NCBI RefSeq assembly: GCF_003951315.1
Contig: NZ_QLJH01000021.1
Location: 4,401-68,400 of the forward strand
DNA from: Sphingomonas sp. S-NIH.Pt15_0812
Lineage (GTDB): Bacteria > Pseudomonadota > Alphaproteobacteria > Sphingomonadales > Sphingomonadaceae
Length of the DNA stretch: 64,000 nt
Direction: 5' to 3'
Made by a program: the position numbers and the translations under genes. This document shows positions 9,185-18,169 of this stretch, in pieces. The notes below the pieces were generated by a model that saw only the letters and a list, made by a program, of their open reading frames with translations, was not told the origin of the DNA and searched no databases. Position 1 is the stretch's first letter; every line of letters begins with the position of its first letter.

Positions 9185-9826
9185 TCACGAGTCGATCAGC
9201 ACCGTCTCCGGCCGGCCGACCCGGCCGAGATCGGTGTGGCGGTCGATCTCCATCAGCGGCTTGAGCCGTCCGTCGCGAATGTCATAGACCCAGCCGTGCA
9301 GCGTCAGGTCGCGCCCTTGCGCGAAGGCGTTGGCGACCGTGTCGATCCCCGCCAGATGAAGCAACTGGTCGCGCACGTTCATCTCCACCAGCCGGTCGAC
9401 GCGCTGGTCGGCGGGCAAATGGTCCAGCTCATCGGCATGGGCGCGGCAGACTTCGCGGGCATTCTCCAGCCAGCGGTCGACCGGACCGGTGACCCCGCCG
9501 TCCAGCGTCGCGCGGATGCCGCCGCAGCCATGATGGCCGCAGATGACGATATTGGGCACCTCCAGCACGTCGACCGCATATTGGATCACCGACAGCAGGT
9601 TCAGATCGTCGTCATGGACCAGATTGGCGATGTTGCGGTGGATGAACATGCGGCCGGGCAGCGACTGGGTCTTCTGCTCCGGGCTGACGCGGCTGTCGGA
9701 ACAGCCGATCCACAGGAACTGCGGCTTCTGCCCCGCCGTCTGGCGCGTGAAGAAGTCCGGATTCTCGTCGGTCAGCTCCTTCGCCCAGGCCTGGTTGGCG
9801 AGCAGGATCTGCTTGGTCACTTTCAT
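9185..9826 (-). CDS. can: Beta-class carbonic anhydrase
   Basis: Converts CO2 and bicarbonate in the cytoplasm. The 213-residue protein has the zinc site of the beta family: Cys-Ser-Asp-Ser-Arg in WIGCSDSRVSP, and His and Cys in VICGHHGCGG. The start ATG at 9826 overlaps the stop of the SulP gene by four bases, so the two are translationally coupled. The pairing with a SulP transporter suggests a bicarbonate uptake or pH role; the transport substrate is inferred from this context. Confidence 0.95.
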   Translation of the reverse strand: MKVTKQILLANQAWAKELTDENPDFFTRQTAGQKPQFLWIGCSDSRVSPEQKTQSLPGRMFIHRNIANLVHDDDLNLLSVIQYAVDVLEVPNIVICGHHGCGGIRATLDGGVTGPVDRWLENAREVCRAHADELDHLPADQRVDRLVEMNVRDQLLHLAGIDTVANAFAQGRDLTLHGWVYDIRDGRLKPLMEIDRHTDLGRVGRPETVLIDS

Positions 9827-11418
9827 GCGAAACGAACCTCGGCGGCGGGGGCGTTGATCAGCGGCAGCGTCCGTTCGGCGATATCGCCGCGCACCACCAC
9901 CCGGATGCCGCGATAGGCGGCGTTCTTGATGAAGGCGTTGATGATGTCGACATTGTCCAGGTCGACATAGCTGGTCGACGACAGGTCGATCAGCAGGTCG
10001 CTGTCGGGCGGCACCAGCTCCAGCTTCTTCTGCAACTCGTATTTGTGGATGAAGTAGAGGTTGCGCCGCGCGCGGACCAAGCAGTCGCTGCCGTCGCAGG
10101 CATAGGTGATCGCGGTGCGGAAGTTGCGCGCGATCACGAAGACGAAGCCGACCGCCAGCCCGATCAGGATGCCGATCAGCAGGTCGGTGAACAGGATCGC
10201 GACGACGGTGACGACCAGCGGCACGAACTGGCTCCAGCCCTGCTTGTACCGCTCCAGGAACAGCTTGGGCTTGGCCAGCTTGTAGCCGGTGGCGATCAGC
10301 ACGGCGGCCAGCGCCGATAGCGGGATCAGGTTCAGCACCGCCGGGATCAGCGCCACCGACACCAGCAGCCAGGTGCCGTGCAGGATGGTCGACAGCTTGC
10401 TGTCCGCGCCGGCATCGACATTGGCGGAGGAACGGACGATCACCGAGGTGACCGGCAGGCCGCCGATCAGGCCGGAGACGATGTTGCCGCCGCCCTGCGC
10501 CATCAATTCCCAATTCTTGTCGGTGGTGCGGCGCTTGGGATCGATCTCGTCCACCGCCTTGACGCTGAGCAGCGACTCCAGGCTGGCGACGATCGCCAGC
10601 GTCGCCGCCGTGGTCCATACCGCCGGGCTGGCGATGGCGGAGAAATCGGGCAGGGTGAACAGGCCGACAAAGGCGGAGGCGCTGTCGGCGATCGGCACCT
10701 GCACCAGATGCTTGGGGCCGAGCTGCCATTCGGGATGGATCAGGCCGAGCAGCAGATTGCCGATCACGCCGATCATCACCACGACCAGCGGGCCGGGCAG
10801 GAAGCGCAGCGGGCCGTGCTTGGGCTTGGCATGGTCCCACCAGAACAGGAACGCCAGGCTGATCCCGCCGATCAGCACCGCGCCGGCCGTCAGCCCGCGG
10901 CTCAGGCTGTTCCACAGGTCGACGAAGGTGTTGCCGCCGGCGGTGGCGAATTCGAACGATCCCTCGAAATCGCCATCATAGCCGACCGCGTGCGGAATCT
11001 GTTTCAGGATCAGGATCAGGCCGATCGCCGCCAGCATCCCGGTGATGACCGAGGAGGGGACGAATTCCGCCAATATGCCGGCGCGGGTGAAGGAGAAGGC
11101 GAGCTGGAGCACGCCGGCCAGCACCACCGCCAGGGTGAAGACCTGGAAGCTCGGCAGCCGCTCGATCGCGGCGAGCACGATCACGGTCAGGCCCGCCGCC
11201 GGTCCTGCCACGGACAGCGACGACTTGGACAGGCCGCCGACGACGATGCCGCCGACGATGCCCGCGATCAGTCCGGAGAAGAGCGGCGCGCCCGAGGCGA
11301 GCGCCACGCCCAGGCACAGCGGCAGCGCGACCAGCGCCACCACGATGGAGGCCGGGATGTCGCTTCGCGCCGTCGCCAGGAGGGATTTGGACGGGGACAC
11401 CTTGGCTCCTAGATCCAC
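9823..11418 (-). CDS. SulP family anion transporter (probable bicarbonate)
   Basis: A 531-residue inner-membrane SulP/SLC26 carrier. The N-terminal core opens with DIPASIVVALVALPLCLGVALASGA and runs through many hydrophobic helices. The C-terminal 85 residues form a STAS domain (LLIDLSSTSYVDLDNVDII). The start is GTG at 11418. The coupled downstream carbonic anhydrase favours inorganic carbon over sulfate as substrate, because SulP-CA pairs are a known arrangement. The sequence alone does not fix specificity. Confidence 0.88.
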   Translation of the reverse strand: MDLGAKVSPSKSLLATARSDIPASIVVALVALPLCLGVALASGAPLFSGLIAGIVGGIVVGGLSKSSLSVAGPAAGLTVIVLAAIERLPSFQVFTLAVVLAGVLQLAFSFTRAGILAEFVPSSVITGMLAAIGLILILKQIPHAVGYDGDFEGSFEFATAGGNTFVDLWNSLSRGLTAGAVLIGGISLAFLFWWDHAKPKHGPLRFLPGPLVVVMIGVIGNLLLGLIHPEWQLGPKHLVQVPIADSASAFVGLFTLPDFSAIASPAVWTTAATLAIVASLESLLSVKAVDEIDPKRRTTDKNWELMAQGGGNIVSGLIGGLPVTSVIVRSSANVDAGADSKLSTILHGTWLLVSVALIPAVLNLIPLSALAAVLIATGYKLAKPKLFLERYKQGWSQFVPLVVTVVAILFTDLLIGILIGLAVGFVFVIARNFRTAITYACDGSDCLVRARRNLYFIHKYELQKKLELVPPDSDLLIDLSSTSYVDLDNVDIINAFIKNAAYRGIRVVVRGDIAERTLPLINAPAAEVRFA

Positions 11419-11572
11419 GTCCTCCGATCGCGGACCGCGTCGGACATGACGTTCTGATGACGCTTATGTCATCCATAGATGCCATGGCCTTAGGTCGGAC
11501 GCAACGCGGGGTTGCGGACTTTCGCGACGAAGGCGGTTGCGCGGCGACGTAGGCCGCCTATGTCATCGGGCC

Positions 11573-12103
11573 ATGGCGCACCGCCCGACCCGATCCAATG
11601 ACTGGGGCTTTCCCCGCTGGCGGAGCTACGGCTCCAGCCGCGAGGCGAAGCCGGTGCGGCTGTGCGACCGTCACGGATGCGACAAGCCGGGCGACTGCCC
11701 CGCGCCCAAGTCGCCGAACAACCCGGATCGCTGGTACTTCTGCCAGGACCATGCCGCCGAGTATAATCGCGGCTGGGACTATTTTCAGGGCCTGTCCGCC
11801 GAAGAGGCCGCCGAGCGCGAGCGCAACGAGGCGAGGGGGGCGGCAGGCTACGAACGCTCGCGTCATTATGCCTGGTCGGGGCCGGGCGACGGCACCCGCT
11901 CGCGCGACGAACGCCGCGCGCTGGAGGCGCTGGGGCTGGACGAGGATGCCGATTTCGAGGCGGTGCGTGGCGCGTGGCGGCGGCTGGCCAAGGAAAATCA
12001 CCCGGACGTGCGGCCGAACGATCCCAATGCGGCGGTCCGGTTCCAGACGGTGCAGGCCGCCTATGAAGTTCTGCGCGCCGCCGAGGACCGTCGCGCGGCA
12101 TGA
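11573..12103 (+). CDS. DnaJ-domain protein
   Basis: A small J-domain protein of 176 residues. The C-terminal 60 residues form the J domain: EALGLDEDADFEAVRGAWRRLAKENHPD with the HPD tripeptide, then FQTVQAAYEVLR. The N-terminal part has C..HGC...C and a WYFCQDHAAEYN stretch that could bind metal through its Cys and His residues. It lacks the G/F and zinc-finger regions of full DnaJ, so it is a specialised DnaK cochaperone. ATG 11573 is preferred to a TTG at 11537. Its stop overlaps the next gene as ATGA. Confidence 0.85.
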   Translation: MAHRPTRSNDWGFPRWRSYGSSREAKPVRLCDRHGCDKPGDCPAPKSPNNPDRWYFCQDHAAEYNRGWDYFQGLSAEEAAERERNEARGAAGYERSRHYAWSGPGDGTRSRDERRALEALGLDEDADFEAVRGAWRRLAKENHPDVRPNDPNAAVRFQTVQAAYEVLRAAEDRRAA

Positions 12104-12399
12104 TCCGGCGGGCCAAGGCGGACTGGCAGGGCGTGGTGCTGGTCTGCGGCAAATGCTCGCGCAAGGTGGATGGCGGCTTTGGCCCGAAGGGGCGGACGCC
12201 GCTGGCCAAGCTGCTTCGGTCGATCTGGGGCAAGGGCCGCAAGGCGGAGCGCGGCGTGATCGAGACCAAATGCCTGAAACTGTGCCCCAAGCGGGCGGTG
12301 GCGGTGGTCGATTCCGCGCGACCGGGCGAATGGCTGGTGGTGCCGGCGGGCGAGCCGATCGACGCCGTCCTCCAGTGCTTGTCGCGGCCGGAACGCTGA
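12100..12399 (+). CDS. Thioredoxin-like 2Fe-2S ferredoxin domain protein
   Basis: 99 residues with the four-cysteine pattern of thioredoxin-like [2Fe-2S] ferredoxins: VCGKCSRKVDGG near the start and CLKLCPKRAV in the second half. The strand-helix pattern and length fit the family. Start ATG overlaps the DnaJ-domain stop by four bases. A link with iron-sulfur assembly is possible because sufE is the convergent neighbour, but that is context only. The electron partner is unknown. Confidence 0.75.
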   Translation: MIRRAKADWQGVVLVCGKCSRKVDGGFGPKGRTPLAKLLRSIWGKGRKAERGVIETKCLKLCPKRAVAVVDSARPGEWLVVPAGEPIDAVLQCLSRPER

Positions 12400-12411
12400 C
12401 CGACGCGGGCG

Positions 12412-12816
12412 TCAGGCCAGCCGCGCCGCCGTCTCCCGGATCAGCGCGATCATGTTGGGGATGCCCTGGGTCCGGTTTGAGCTGAGCTGGTTCTTGAGAT
12501 CGAAGGGAGCGAGTTCGTCGGCGATGTCGGTCTCGACGATCGCGGCGGGGGCGCGGTCCTGCACCGTCTGGAGGACCAGCGCGATGATCCCTTTGGTGAT
12601 CGCGGCATTGCTGTCCGCCAGGAAGTGGAGCGCGCCGTCCTCTGCCCGAGTCGGATAGACCCAGACCGAGGCGGAACAGCCCCGCACCAGGGTCGCATCG
12701 GTCTTGAGCGCGTCCGGCATCGGCTCCAGCGCGCGGCCGAGATCGATCAGTAGGCGATAGCGATCGTCGGCATCGAGGAATTCATATTCGTCGCGAAGCT
12801 CGGCCAGGCTGGTCAT
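12412..12816 (-). CDS. sufE: Cysteine desulfuration protein SufE
   Basis: SufE accepts sulfur from the desulfurase SufS on a conserved cysteine and hands it to the SufBCD scaffold. The 134-residue protein has the SufE core: LLIDLGRALEP, then VRGCSASVWV with the acceptor Cys, and SNRTQGIPNMIALIRE at the C terminus. Start ATG 12816 gives the normal N terminus (MTSLAELRDEYEFL); the frame continues upstream without a better start. No other suf genes are in the window. Confidence 0.92.
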   Translation of the reverse strand: MTSLAELRDEYEFLDADDRYRLLIDLGRALEPMPDALKTDATLVRGCSASVWVYPTRAEDGALHFLADSNAAITKGIIALVLQTVQDRAPAAIVETDIADELAPFDLKNQLSSNRTQGIPNMIALIRETAARLA

Positions 12817-12868
12817 GCTGCGCGAGGTAGCGATGGCCGGCGGCCGGGGCAACCCGCGCACCACTTGC

Positions 12869-12971
12869 TCCCCGGCGAAGGCCGGGGCCCAGTTGGGAAG
12901 GCCTATGTAACGAAGCGCCGCGCGTCGTCATTGCCGTCTCCCCTCAACTGGACCCCGACCTTCGCCGGGGA
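12869..12971. repeat. Extragenic palindromic repeat, copy A
   Basis: Two arms in inverted orientation, 12869-12897 (TCCCCGGCGAAGGCCGGGG then CCAGTTGGG) and 12941-12971 (CTCAACTGGACCCCG then ACCTTCGCCGGGGA), separated by 43 bases. Each arm carries its own small GC palindrome. It lies between the divergent sufE and TRIC genes. Copies with the same arms occur at 17129-17239 and 31407-31492. Confidence 0.8.
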
Positions 12972-13049
12972 ACGAGGAGGGATGGCAAGGACCACTGATC
13001 CTACGCCGAATCAGGCGCGCCATCGCGCGAACCATCCTAAAAGGCCTCT

Positions 13050-13703
13050 ATGATCCCACCCGTTCCCCTGCCCGATGCCGCCCTCGTCCTGCCGGCAGCG
13101 GCGCGGTGGCTCGACATGGCGGGGCTGGCGGTGTTCGCCGCCTCGGGCGCGCTGGCGGCGGCGGGGCGGGGGCAGACCCTGGTCACGCTCGCCTTCTTCG
13201 CGCTCATCACCGGGGTGGGCGGCGGCACGGTCCGCGACCTGCTGATCGGCGCGCCGGTCTTCTGGGTGCGCGACCCGCATGTGGCGGGGCTCTGCATCGG
13301 CCTTGCCATCGCGATCTGGGTGACGCCGGGGCGCTGGTGGTCGGGATCGGCGCTGGCCTGGCTCGATGCGGTCGGGCTGGCGGCCTATGCCGTCTATGGC
13401 GCGGCCAAGGCGCTGGGGCATGGCGTGCCGCCGGTGCCGGCGATGGTGATGGGTGTGGTCAGCGCCTGTGTCGGCGGCATCATCCGCGACGTGCTGGCCG
13501 GCGAGCCGTCGATCCTGATGCGGCCCGAACTCTATGTCACCGCCGCCGCCCTGTCCTCGACCAGCTTCGTCACGCTGCAGATGCTGGGTTTCGGAACCGG
13601 CGCGGCGGCGGCGGTGGCGGCGCTGCTGGGCTTCGGCCTGCGCGCCGCCGCGATCCGGTGGAAGCTGGCGCTGCCCGCCTATCGCGCCACGCCGCGCGTG
13701 TAG
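13050..13703 (+). CDS. TRIC-type (YicG/UPF0126) cation channel
   Basis: A 217-residue integral membrane protein with the two tandem halves of the bacterial TRIC (trimeric intracellular cation channel) family. The half-site signatures are GVGGGTVRDLLIG and CVGGIIRDVLAGEP, and about seven hydrophobic segments are visible. Bacterial members behave as K+-selective channels; the physiological role is mostly unknown. Its 3' end overlaps the convergent OPT transporter by 25 bases. The region upstream is palindromic repeat A. Confidence 0.88.
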   Translation: MIPPVPLPDAALVLPAAARWLDMAGLAVFAASGALAAAGRGQTLVTLAFFALITGVGGGTVRDLLIGAPVFWVRDPHVAGLCIGLAIAIWVTPGRWWSGSALAWLDAVGLAAYAVYGAAKALGHGVPPVPAMVMGVVSACVGGIIRDVLAGEPSILMRPELYVTAAALSSTSFVTLQMLGFGTGAAAAVAALLGFGLRAAAIRWKLALPAYRATPRV

Positions 13704-15655
13704 CGATAGAGCAGGGCGATCAGCGCCAGGAACAGGATCGTGCCGCCGCCGAGCGCGATCGGCTCGAACGCATCGCCGACCAGGGCGATCGGCGCATCGC
13801 TGTTGGTGGCATAGACCAGCCCGGCAAAGGCGACGCCCCACAGGCTCTCGCCGACGATCATGCCGGTCGCCGCCAGCACGCCCATCCGCTCCGCCGCCTC
13901 CGGATCGGCCTGGCGCTTGGCCCAGCGATCATAGACCGCGCCGATCACCGCCCCCAGTACCACGGGCAGCGTCACCGACATGGGCAGATAGACGCCCAGC
14001 CCGACGCCCAGCGGGGGCAGGCGCAGCTTGCCCGCACGGCCCAGCCCCTCGTCGAGCGCGATCACCACCGCGCCCGCGACCGCGCCCCAGCCGATCATCG
14101 CCCAGTTGAGGTTGCCGCCCAGCACCCCCTTGGCCAGCGCGGAGATCAGCGCCGCCTGTGGAGCCGCCAGCGCATTCGGCCCGGCCCCCGGCGCGCCGAC
14201 GAAGCCCAGCGTCGACCCCAGCAGGTTGAGCACCGGCGGCACCACCAGCGAGCCGAAGACGACGCCGAACATCAGCGCCACCTGCTGCTTCCACGGCGTC
14301 GCGCCGACCAACTGCCCGGTCTTCAGGTCCTGGAGATTGTCGTTGGAGATGGTCGCCACGCCGAACACGATGCCGGTGACGATCAGCGCATAGGCGACCA
14401 GCGCCTGCGTCGTCTCGGGCGGCTGGCCCCGGCCGAACAGCCCGACCAGCATCAGGCTGGCGGCCAGGACGGAGAGGATGCCGATCCCCGACACCGGCGA
14501 ATTGGACGCGCCGATCAGGCCGGCCATATAGCCGCACACCGCCGCGATCACCAGGCCGATGACCAGCACGAACAGCAGCGCGCCGCCGATCAGCACCACT
14601 TCCGACCCGGCCAGCGGCCCGCCCGCGATCACCGACCAGAGCAGCCCGGCGATCGGCACGAGGGTCGCCAGCGCGATCAGGGCGACGAGGCCGATCGGCA
14701 GGTCGCGCTCGGTCACGTCCAGCACCGCGCCGCCGCGCCGGGCCTGCGAGGCGGCCAGCGCGGAGCGGATGCCGGCGACGACCGGACCGATGATGCGGAG
14801 CAGCGTCCAGATCGCCGCGATGCCGATCACGCCCGCGCCGAAGAAGCGCACGTCGTTGCGGAACACCGTGCCGGCCCATTCGGCGACGCTGGCGGCGGGC
14901 ATGGGCGTGGCGGCGGTCAGGATCGGCAGCACGATCCACCAGCCGAGCACGATCCCCGCCAGCATCGCGATGCCGACCGACAGGCCGACCAGATGCCCCG
15001 CGCCGATCAGCGCGAAGGACAGGCCGCCGGCGATGCCGGTCGCGCCGGTGCCGGCGCGGAACCACAGGGCCGCCTCCGCCACCGCCAGCTTGGTCTGGGT
15101 CAGGATGGCGAAGCCGGCCGAGGTCAGGGCGGTCCAGATGATGACCCACAAGCCCTTCGCGCTTTCCGCTGCGCCCTCGCGACTGCCGGCGCCGACCTTC
15201 AGCACCTCGGCGGCGGCGCGACCCTCGGGATAGGGAAGGGGGGTGTCGAGCACCAGCGCGCGGCGCAGCGGGACCGAGAACATCACCCCCAATATGCCGC
15301 CCGTGCCGGTGATCAGCGCCGTCGTCAGATAGGGAAAGCCCTGCCACCAGCCGATCATCACCAGGCCGGGCAGCACGAAGATGATCGCCGCCAGCGTCCC
15401 CGCCGCCGAGGCGACGGTCTGGACGATGTTGTTCTCCAGGATCGTCGCGCCCGGCAGATAGCGCAGCACCGCCATCGAGATGACGGCGGCGGGGATGGAG
15501 GTGGCGAAGGTCAGCCCGACCTTCAGGCCGAGATAGACATTGGCGGCGGTGAACAGCAGCGTGATGACGCCGCCGAGCAGGATGCCGCGGACGGTGAGTT
15601 CCGCGACCGGACGCCCGGCTGTGGGCGGGAGGGGAGTGGCCATGGCGGGCAACAT
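13679..15655 (-). CDS. OPT family oligopeptide transporter
   Basis: A 658-residue inner-membrane carrier of the OPT family. The opening ELTVRGILLGGVITLLFTAANVYLGLKVG is the family's first helix pair. PYPEG follows near residue 140 and about fourteen or more hydrophobic helices are visible. Bacterial members move short peptides or metal-chelates; no residue seen here narrows the substrate. Start ATG 15655 is the longest option and ATG 15643 is equally plausible. The end overlaps the TRIC gene tail to tail. Confidence 0.9.
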   Translation of the reverse strand: MLPAMATPLPPTAGRPVAELTVRGILLGGVITLLFTAANVYLGLKVGLTFATSIPAAVISMAVLRYLPGATILENNIVQTVASAAGTLAAIIFVLPGLVMIGWWQGFPYLTTALITGTGGILGVMFSVPLRRALVLDTPLPYPEGRAAAEVLKVGAGSREGAAESAKGLWVIIWTALTSAGFAILTQTKLAVAEAALWFRAGTGATGIAGGLSFALIGAGHLVGLSVGIAMLAGIVLGWWIVLPILTAATPMPAASVAEWAGTVFRNDVRFFGAGVIGIAAIWTLLRIIGPVVAGIRSALAASQARRGGAVLDVTERDLPIGLVALIALATLVPIAGLLWSVIAGGPLAGSEVVLIGGALLFVLVIGLVIAAVCGYMAGLIGASNSPVSGIGILSVLAASLMLVGLFGRGQPPETTQALVAYALIVTGIVFGVATISNDNLQDLKTGQLVGATPWKQQVALMFGVVFGSLVVPPVLNLLGSTLGFVGAPGAGPNALAAPQAALISALAKGVLGGNLNWAMIGWGAVAGAVVIALDEGLGRAGKLRLPPLGVGLGVYLPMSVTLPVVLGAVIGAVYDRWAKRQADPEAAERMGVLAATGMIVGESLWGVAFAGLVYATNSDAPIALVGDAFEPIALGGGTILFLALIALLYRYTRGVAR

Positions 15656-15792
15656 GCCGCAGCGGGGGGCTGCGCGGCAAGCATTCCTCGCCGCCCCCCG
15701 CGATAATGTATCCGCGGGCGGGGCTGACGCGGCGGGCGGATTTCGCTAGGCGGGCTGCTCGAATTTGAGCCGGACAGACGAAGGGGCGGACG

Positions 15793-17082
15793 ATGGCGGA
15801 AGCATTGCGGGTGGCACTGGCGGGGCTGGGCACGGTGGGCGGCGGCGTGGTCAAGCTGCTCGACGCCAATCGCGACCTGATCGCGCGCCGCTCCGGCCGG
15901 CCGATCGAGATCGTCGCCGTCTCCGCCCGCGATCGCACGCGCGACCGGGGCATCGACCTGTCGCGCTTCACCTGGGTCGACGACAGTTCCTCGCTCGCCA
16001 CACTGGCGGATGTCGACGTGGTGGTCGAGCTGGTCGGCGGGTCGGACGGCCCGGCGCTGACCCTGGCGCGCGCGACGCTGGCGGCGGGGCGGCATCTGGT
16101 CACCGCGAACAAGGCGCTGCTCGCCCATCACGGGCTGGAACTGGCGGAGACCGCCGAACGCGGGGCCGCCGCGCTGAAATTCGAGGCTGCGGTGGCCGGC
16201 GGCATCCCGGTCGTCAAGGGCCTGCGCGAGGGGGCGGCGGCGAACGAGATCGGCCGCGTCTACGGCATCCTCAACGGCACCTGCAATTTCATCCTGTCCA
16301 AGATGGAGGCCGAGGGCCGCGACTTCGCCGAGGTGCTGAGCGAGGCGCAGGCGCTGGGCTATGCGGAAAGCGACCCGACCTTCGACATCGACGGCATCGA
16401 CGCCGCGCACAAGCTGTCGATCCTCGCCAGCCTGGCCTTTGGGACGCGGCCGGCGTTCGGCGACGTGGCGGTGCAGGGCATCCGCCAGGTCCTGGGCGCG
16501 GATATCGCCGAGGCGGCGGCGCTCGGCCACCGGGTGCGGCTGGTCGGCGTGGCGGAGGCGGGGCCGCACGGCCTGTTCCAGCGCGTCCATCCGCATCTGG
16601 TGCCGCTCGACCATCCGCTGGCGCATGTCACCGGATCGACCAACGCCGTGGTGGCGGAGGGCAATTTCGTCGGCCGCCTGCTGTTCCAGGGCGCCGGCGC
16701 GGGCGAGGGGCCGACCGCCAGCGCGGTGGTCGCCGACCTGATCGACATCGCGCGCGGCGAGTTCGGCCCGGCCTTCGCCATGCCGGCGGGATCGCTCAGC
16801 GCGGCGTCGGTGGCCGACAGCGGCGAGCGGCGCGGCCGCGCCTATCTGCGCTTCATGGTCGAGGACCGGGTCGGCGTGCTGGCGGAGATCGCGGCGGCGA
16901 TGCGCGACGCCGGCGTCTCGATCGAAAGCCTGATCCAGCGCGGCGTCGCCGCCGACGGCCGGGCGCTGGTCGCGATCGTCACGCATGAAGGGCCGGAGCG
17001 CAGCGTCGCCCAGGCGCTGGAGCGGCTGCGGGGGTCGTCGAGCGTGGCGGGCCAGCCGCTCTGGATGCCGTTGCTGGGGTGA
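15793..17082 (+). CDS. hom: Homoserine dehydrogenase
   Basis: Reduces aspartate semialdehyde to homoserine, the branch point to Thr, Met and Ile. The 429-residue protein has the NAD(P) loop AGLGTVGGGV, the catalytic core TANKALLAHHG, and AAVAGGIPVVKGLREG, GILNGTCNFILS and ESDPTFDIDGIDAAHKL. A C-terminal ACT domain (RFMVEDRVGVLAEIAAAM) is the usual site of threonine feedback. The ATG follows AAGGGGCGG. It stands alone, without aspartokinase or thrC in view. Confidence 0.96.
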   Translation: MAEALRVALAGLGTVGGGVVKLLDANRDLIARRSGRPIEIVAVSARDRTRDRGIDLSRFTWVDDSSSLATLADVDVVVELVGGSDGPALTLARATLAAGRHLVTANKALLAHHGLELAETAERGAAALKFEAAVAGGIPVVKGLREGAAANEIGRVYGILNGTCNFILSKMEAEGRDFAEVLSEAQALGYAESDPTFDIDGIDAAHKLSILASLAFGTRPAFGDVAVQGIRQVLGADIAEAAALGHRVRLVGVAEAGPHGLFQRVHPHLVPLDHPLAHVTGSTNAVVAEGNFVGRLLFQGAGAGEGPTASAVVADLIDIARGEFGPAFAMPAGSLSAASVADSGERRGRAYLRFMVEDRVGVLAEIAAAMRDAGVSIESLIQRGVAADGRALVAIVTHEGPERSVAQALERLRGSSSVAGQPLWMPLLG

Positions 17083-17128
17083 GGACGGAGCGGCCGGGCG
17101 AACCATCGGTTCGCCGGCCGCCTGCACA

Positions 17129-17239
17129 TCCCACCATATCGTCCCGACAAAGGCCGGGAGGATATGGTGGGATCGGTCCGCACGCTGCGATCATCGTTCC
17201 GTAACTGGCCCTGGCCCTCGCCGGGACGGAACGATCGTC
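17129..17239. repeat. Extragenic palindromic repeat, copy C (diverged)
   Basis: Two hairpins between the convergent hom and bdhA genes: stem 17129-17140/17161-17172 (12 bp exact) and stem 17193-17202/17226-17235 (10 bp exact). The loops keep the CCCGACAAAGGCCGGG and AACTGGCCCTGGCCCTCGCC cores seen in repeats A and B, so this is a rearranged member of that family. It may also act as a bidirectional terminator. Confidence 0.65.
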
Positions 17240-17268
17240 GCGCGGCAGCCCGCCGCTGCGCCTGAAGC

Positions 17269-18054
17269 TCAGGCGGCCGTCCAGCCGCCGTCCATCGTCA
17301 GATTGGCCCCCGTGATCGCCGCCGCTTCGTCCCGGCACAGGAACAGGCCGAATGCCGCCACCTGCTCGGGCGTGACGAATTCCTTGGTCGGCTGGGCGGC
17401 GAGCAGCACGTCGTTCATCACCTGCTCGCGGGTCATGCCGCGCGCCTTCATGGTGTCGGGGATCTGGTTCTCGACCAGCGGCGTCCAGACATAGCCGGGC
17501 GAGACGCAGTTCACGGTGATGCCGCATTGCGCCACCTCCAGCGCCACCGTCTTGGTCAGGCCCGCCAGCCCGTGCTTGGCGGCGACATAGGCGGCCTTGT
17601 TGGGGCTGGCGACCAACGAATGCGCCGAGGCGGTGGAGATGATCCGGCCCCAGCCCTTGGCCTTCATGTGCGGGATCGCCGCGCGCATCATGTGGAAGAC
17701 GCTGGACAGGTTGATCGCCAGGATCGCGTCCCATTTGTCGATCGGGAACTGGTCGACCGGGGCGACATGCTGGATGCCGGCATTGCTGACGACGATGTCG
17801 CAGCCGCCCGTCTCCGCCACCGCCCGCGCGACCAGCGCCGCGATCTGACCGGGATCGCGCATGTCGGCGGGGTCGTAGAGCGCCGCCGCCCCGCTCGTCG
17901 CTTCCAGTTGGGCGCGGATCGCTTCGATCGCCCCGGCCTCGCCAAAGCCGTTGAGGACGACCGATGCGCCCTCCGCCGCCAGCGCGCGGGCGTAGGCCAG
18001 GCCGATGCCCGAGGTGGACCCCGTCACGATCGCCGTCTTGCCGGTCAGGAACAT
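17269..18054 (-). CDS. bdhA: 3-hydroxybutyrate dehydrogenase (SDR family)
   Basis: Oxidises 3-hydroxybutyrate to acetoacetate with NAD+, usually in polyhydroxybutyrate turnover. The 261-residue SDR fold has TGSTSGIG (cofactor loop), NAGIQHVAPV, the catalytic Ser in ISTASAHSLVAS, and YVAAKHG with the Tyr and Lys about residues 154-158. The NAGIQHV and GWGRIISTASAH strings are typical of D-3-hydroxybutyrate dehydrogenases rather than generic SDRs. No phaC or acetoacetyl-CoA genes are adjacent. Confidence 0.88.
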   Translation of the reverse strand: MFLTGKTAIVTGSTSGIGLAYARALAAEGASVVLNGFGEAGAIEAIRAQLEATSGAAALYDPADMRDPGQIAALVARAVAETGGCDIVVSNAGIQHVAPVDQFPIDKWDAILAINLSSVFHMMRAAIPHMKAKGWGRIISTASAHSLVASPNKAAYVAAKHGLAGLTKTVALEVAQCGITVNCVSPGYVWTPLVENQIPDTMKARGMTREQVMNDVLLAAQPTKEFVTPEQVAAFGLFLCRDEAAAITGANLTMDGGWTAA

Positions 18055-18169
18055 GCCGATTCTCCTTCGCCGCGCCTTGTGCGGCCGGGCGTGCCCGGGA
18101 TCAACCGAGCATGGACCCCGGAGCCACCTTCGAGCATTTCAGGGGCGCAACGAAAAATGGGGGATGGCC

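Noticed and set aside
13106..15706. Plus-strand frame of about 866 codons opposite the OPT transporter
   Set aside because: Same shadow effect: Asp/Gln/His/Arg-rich without motifs. The transporter frame has continuous hydrophobic helices and family signatures.
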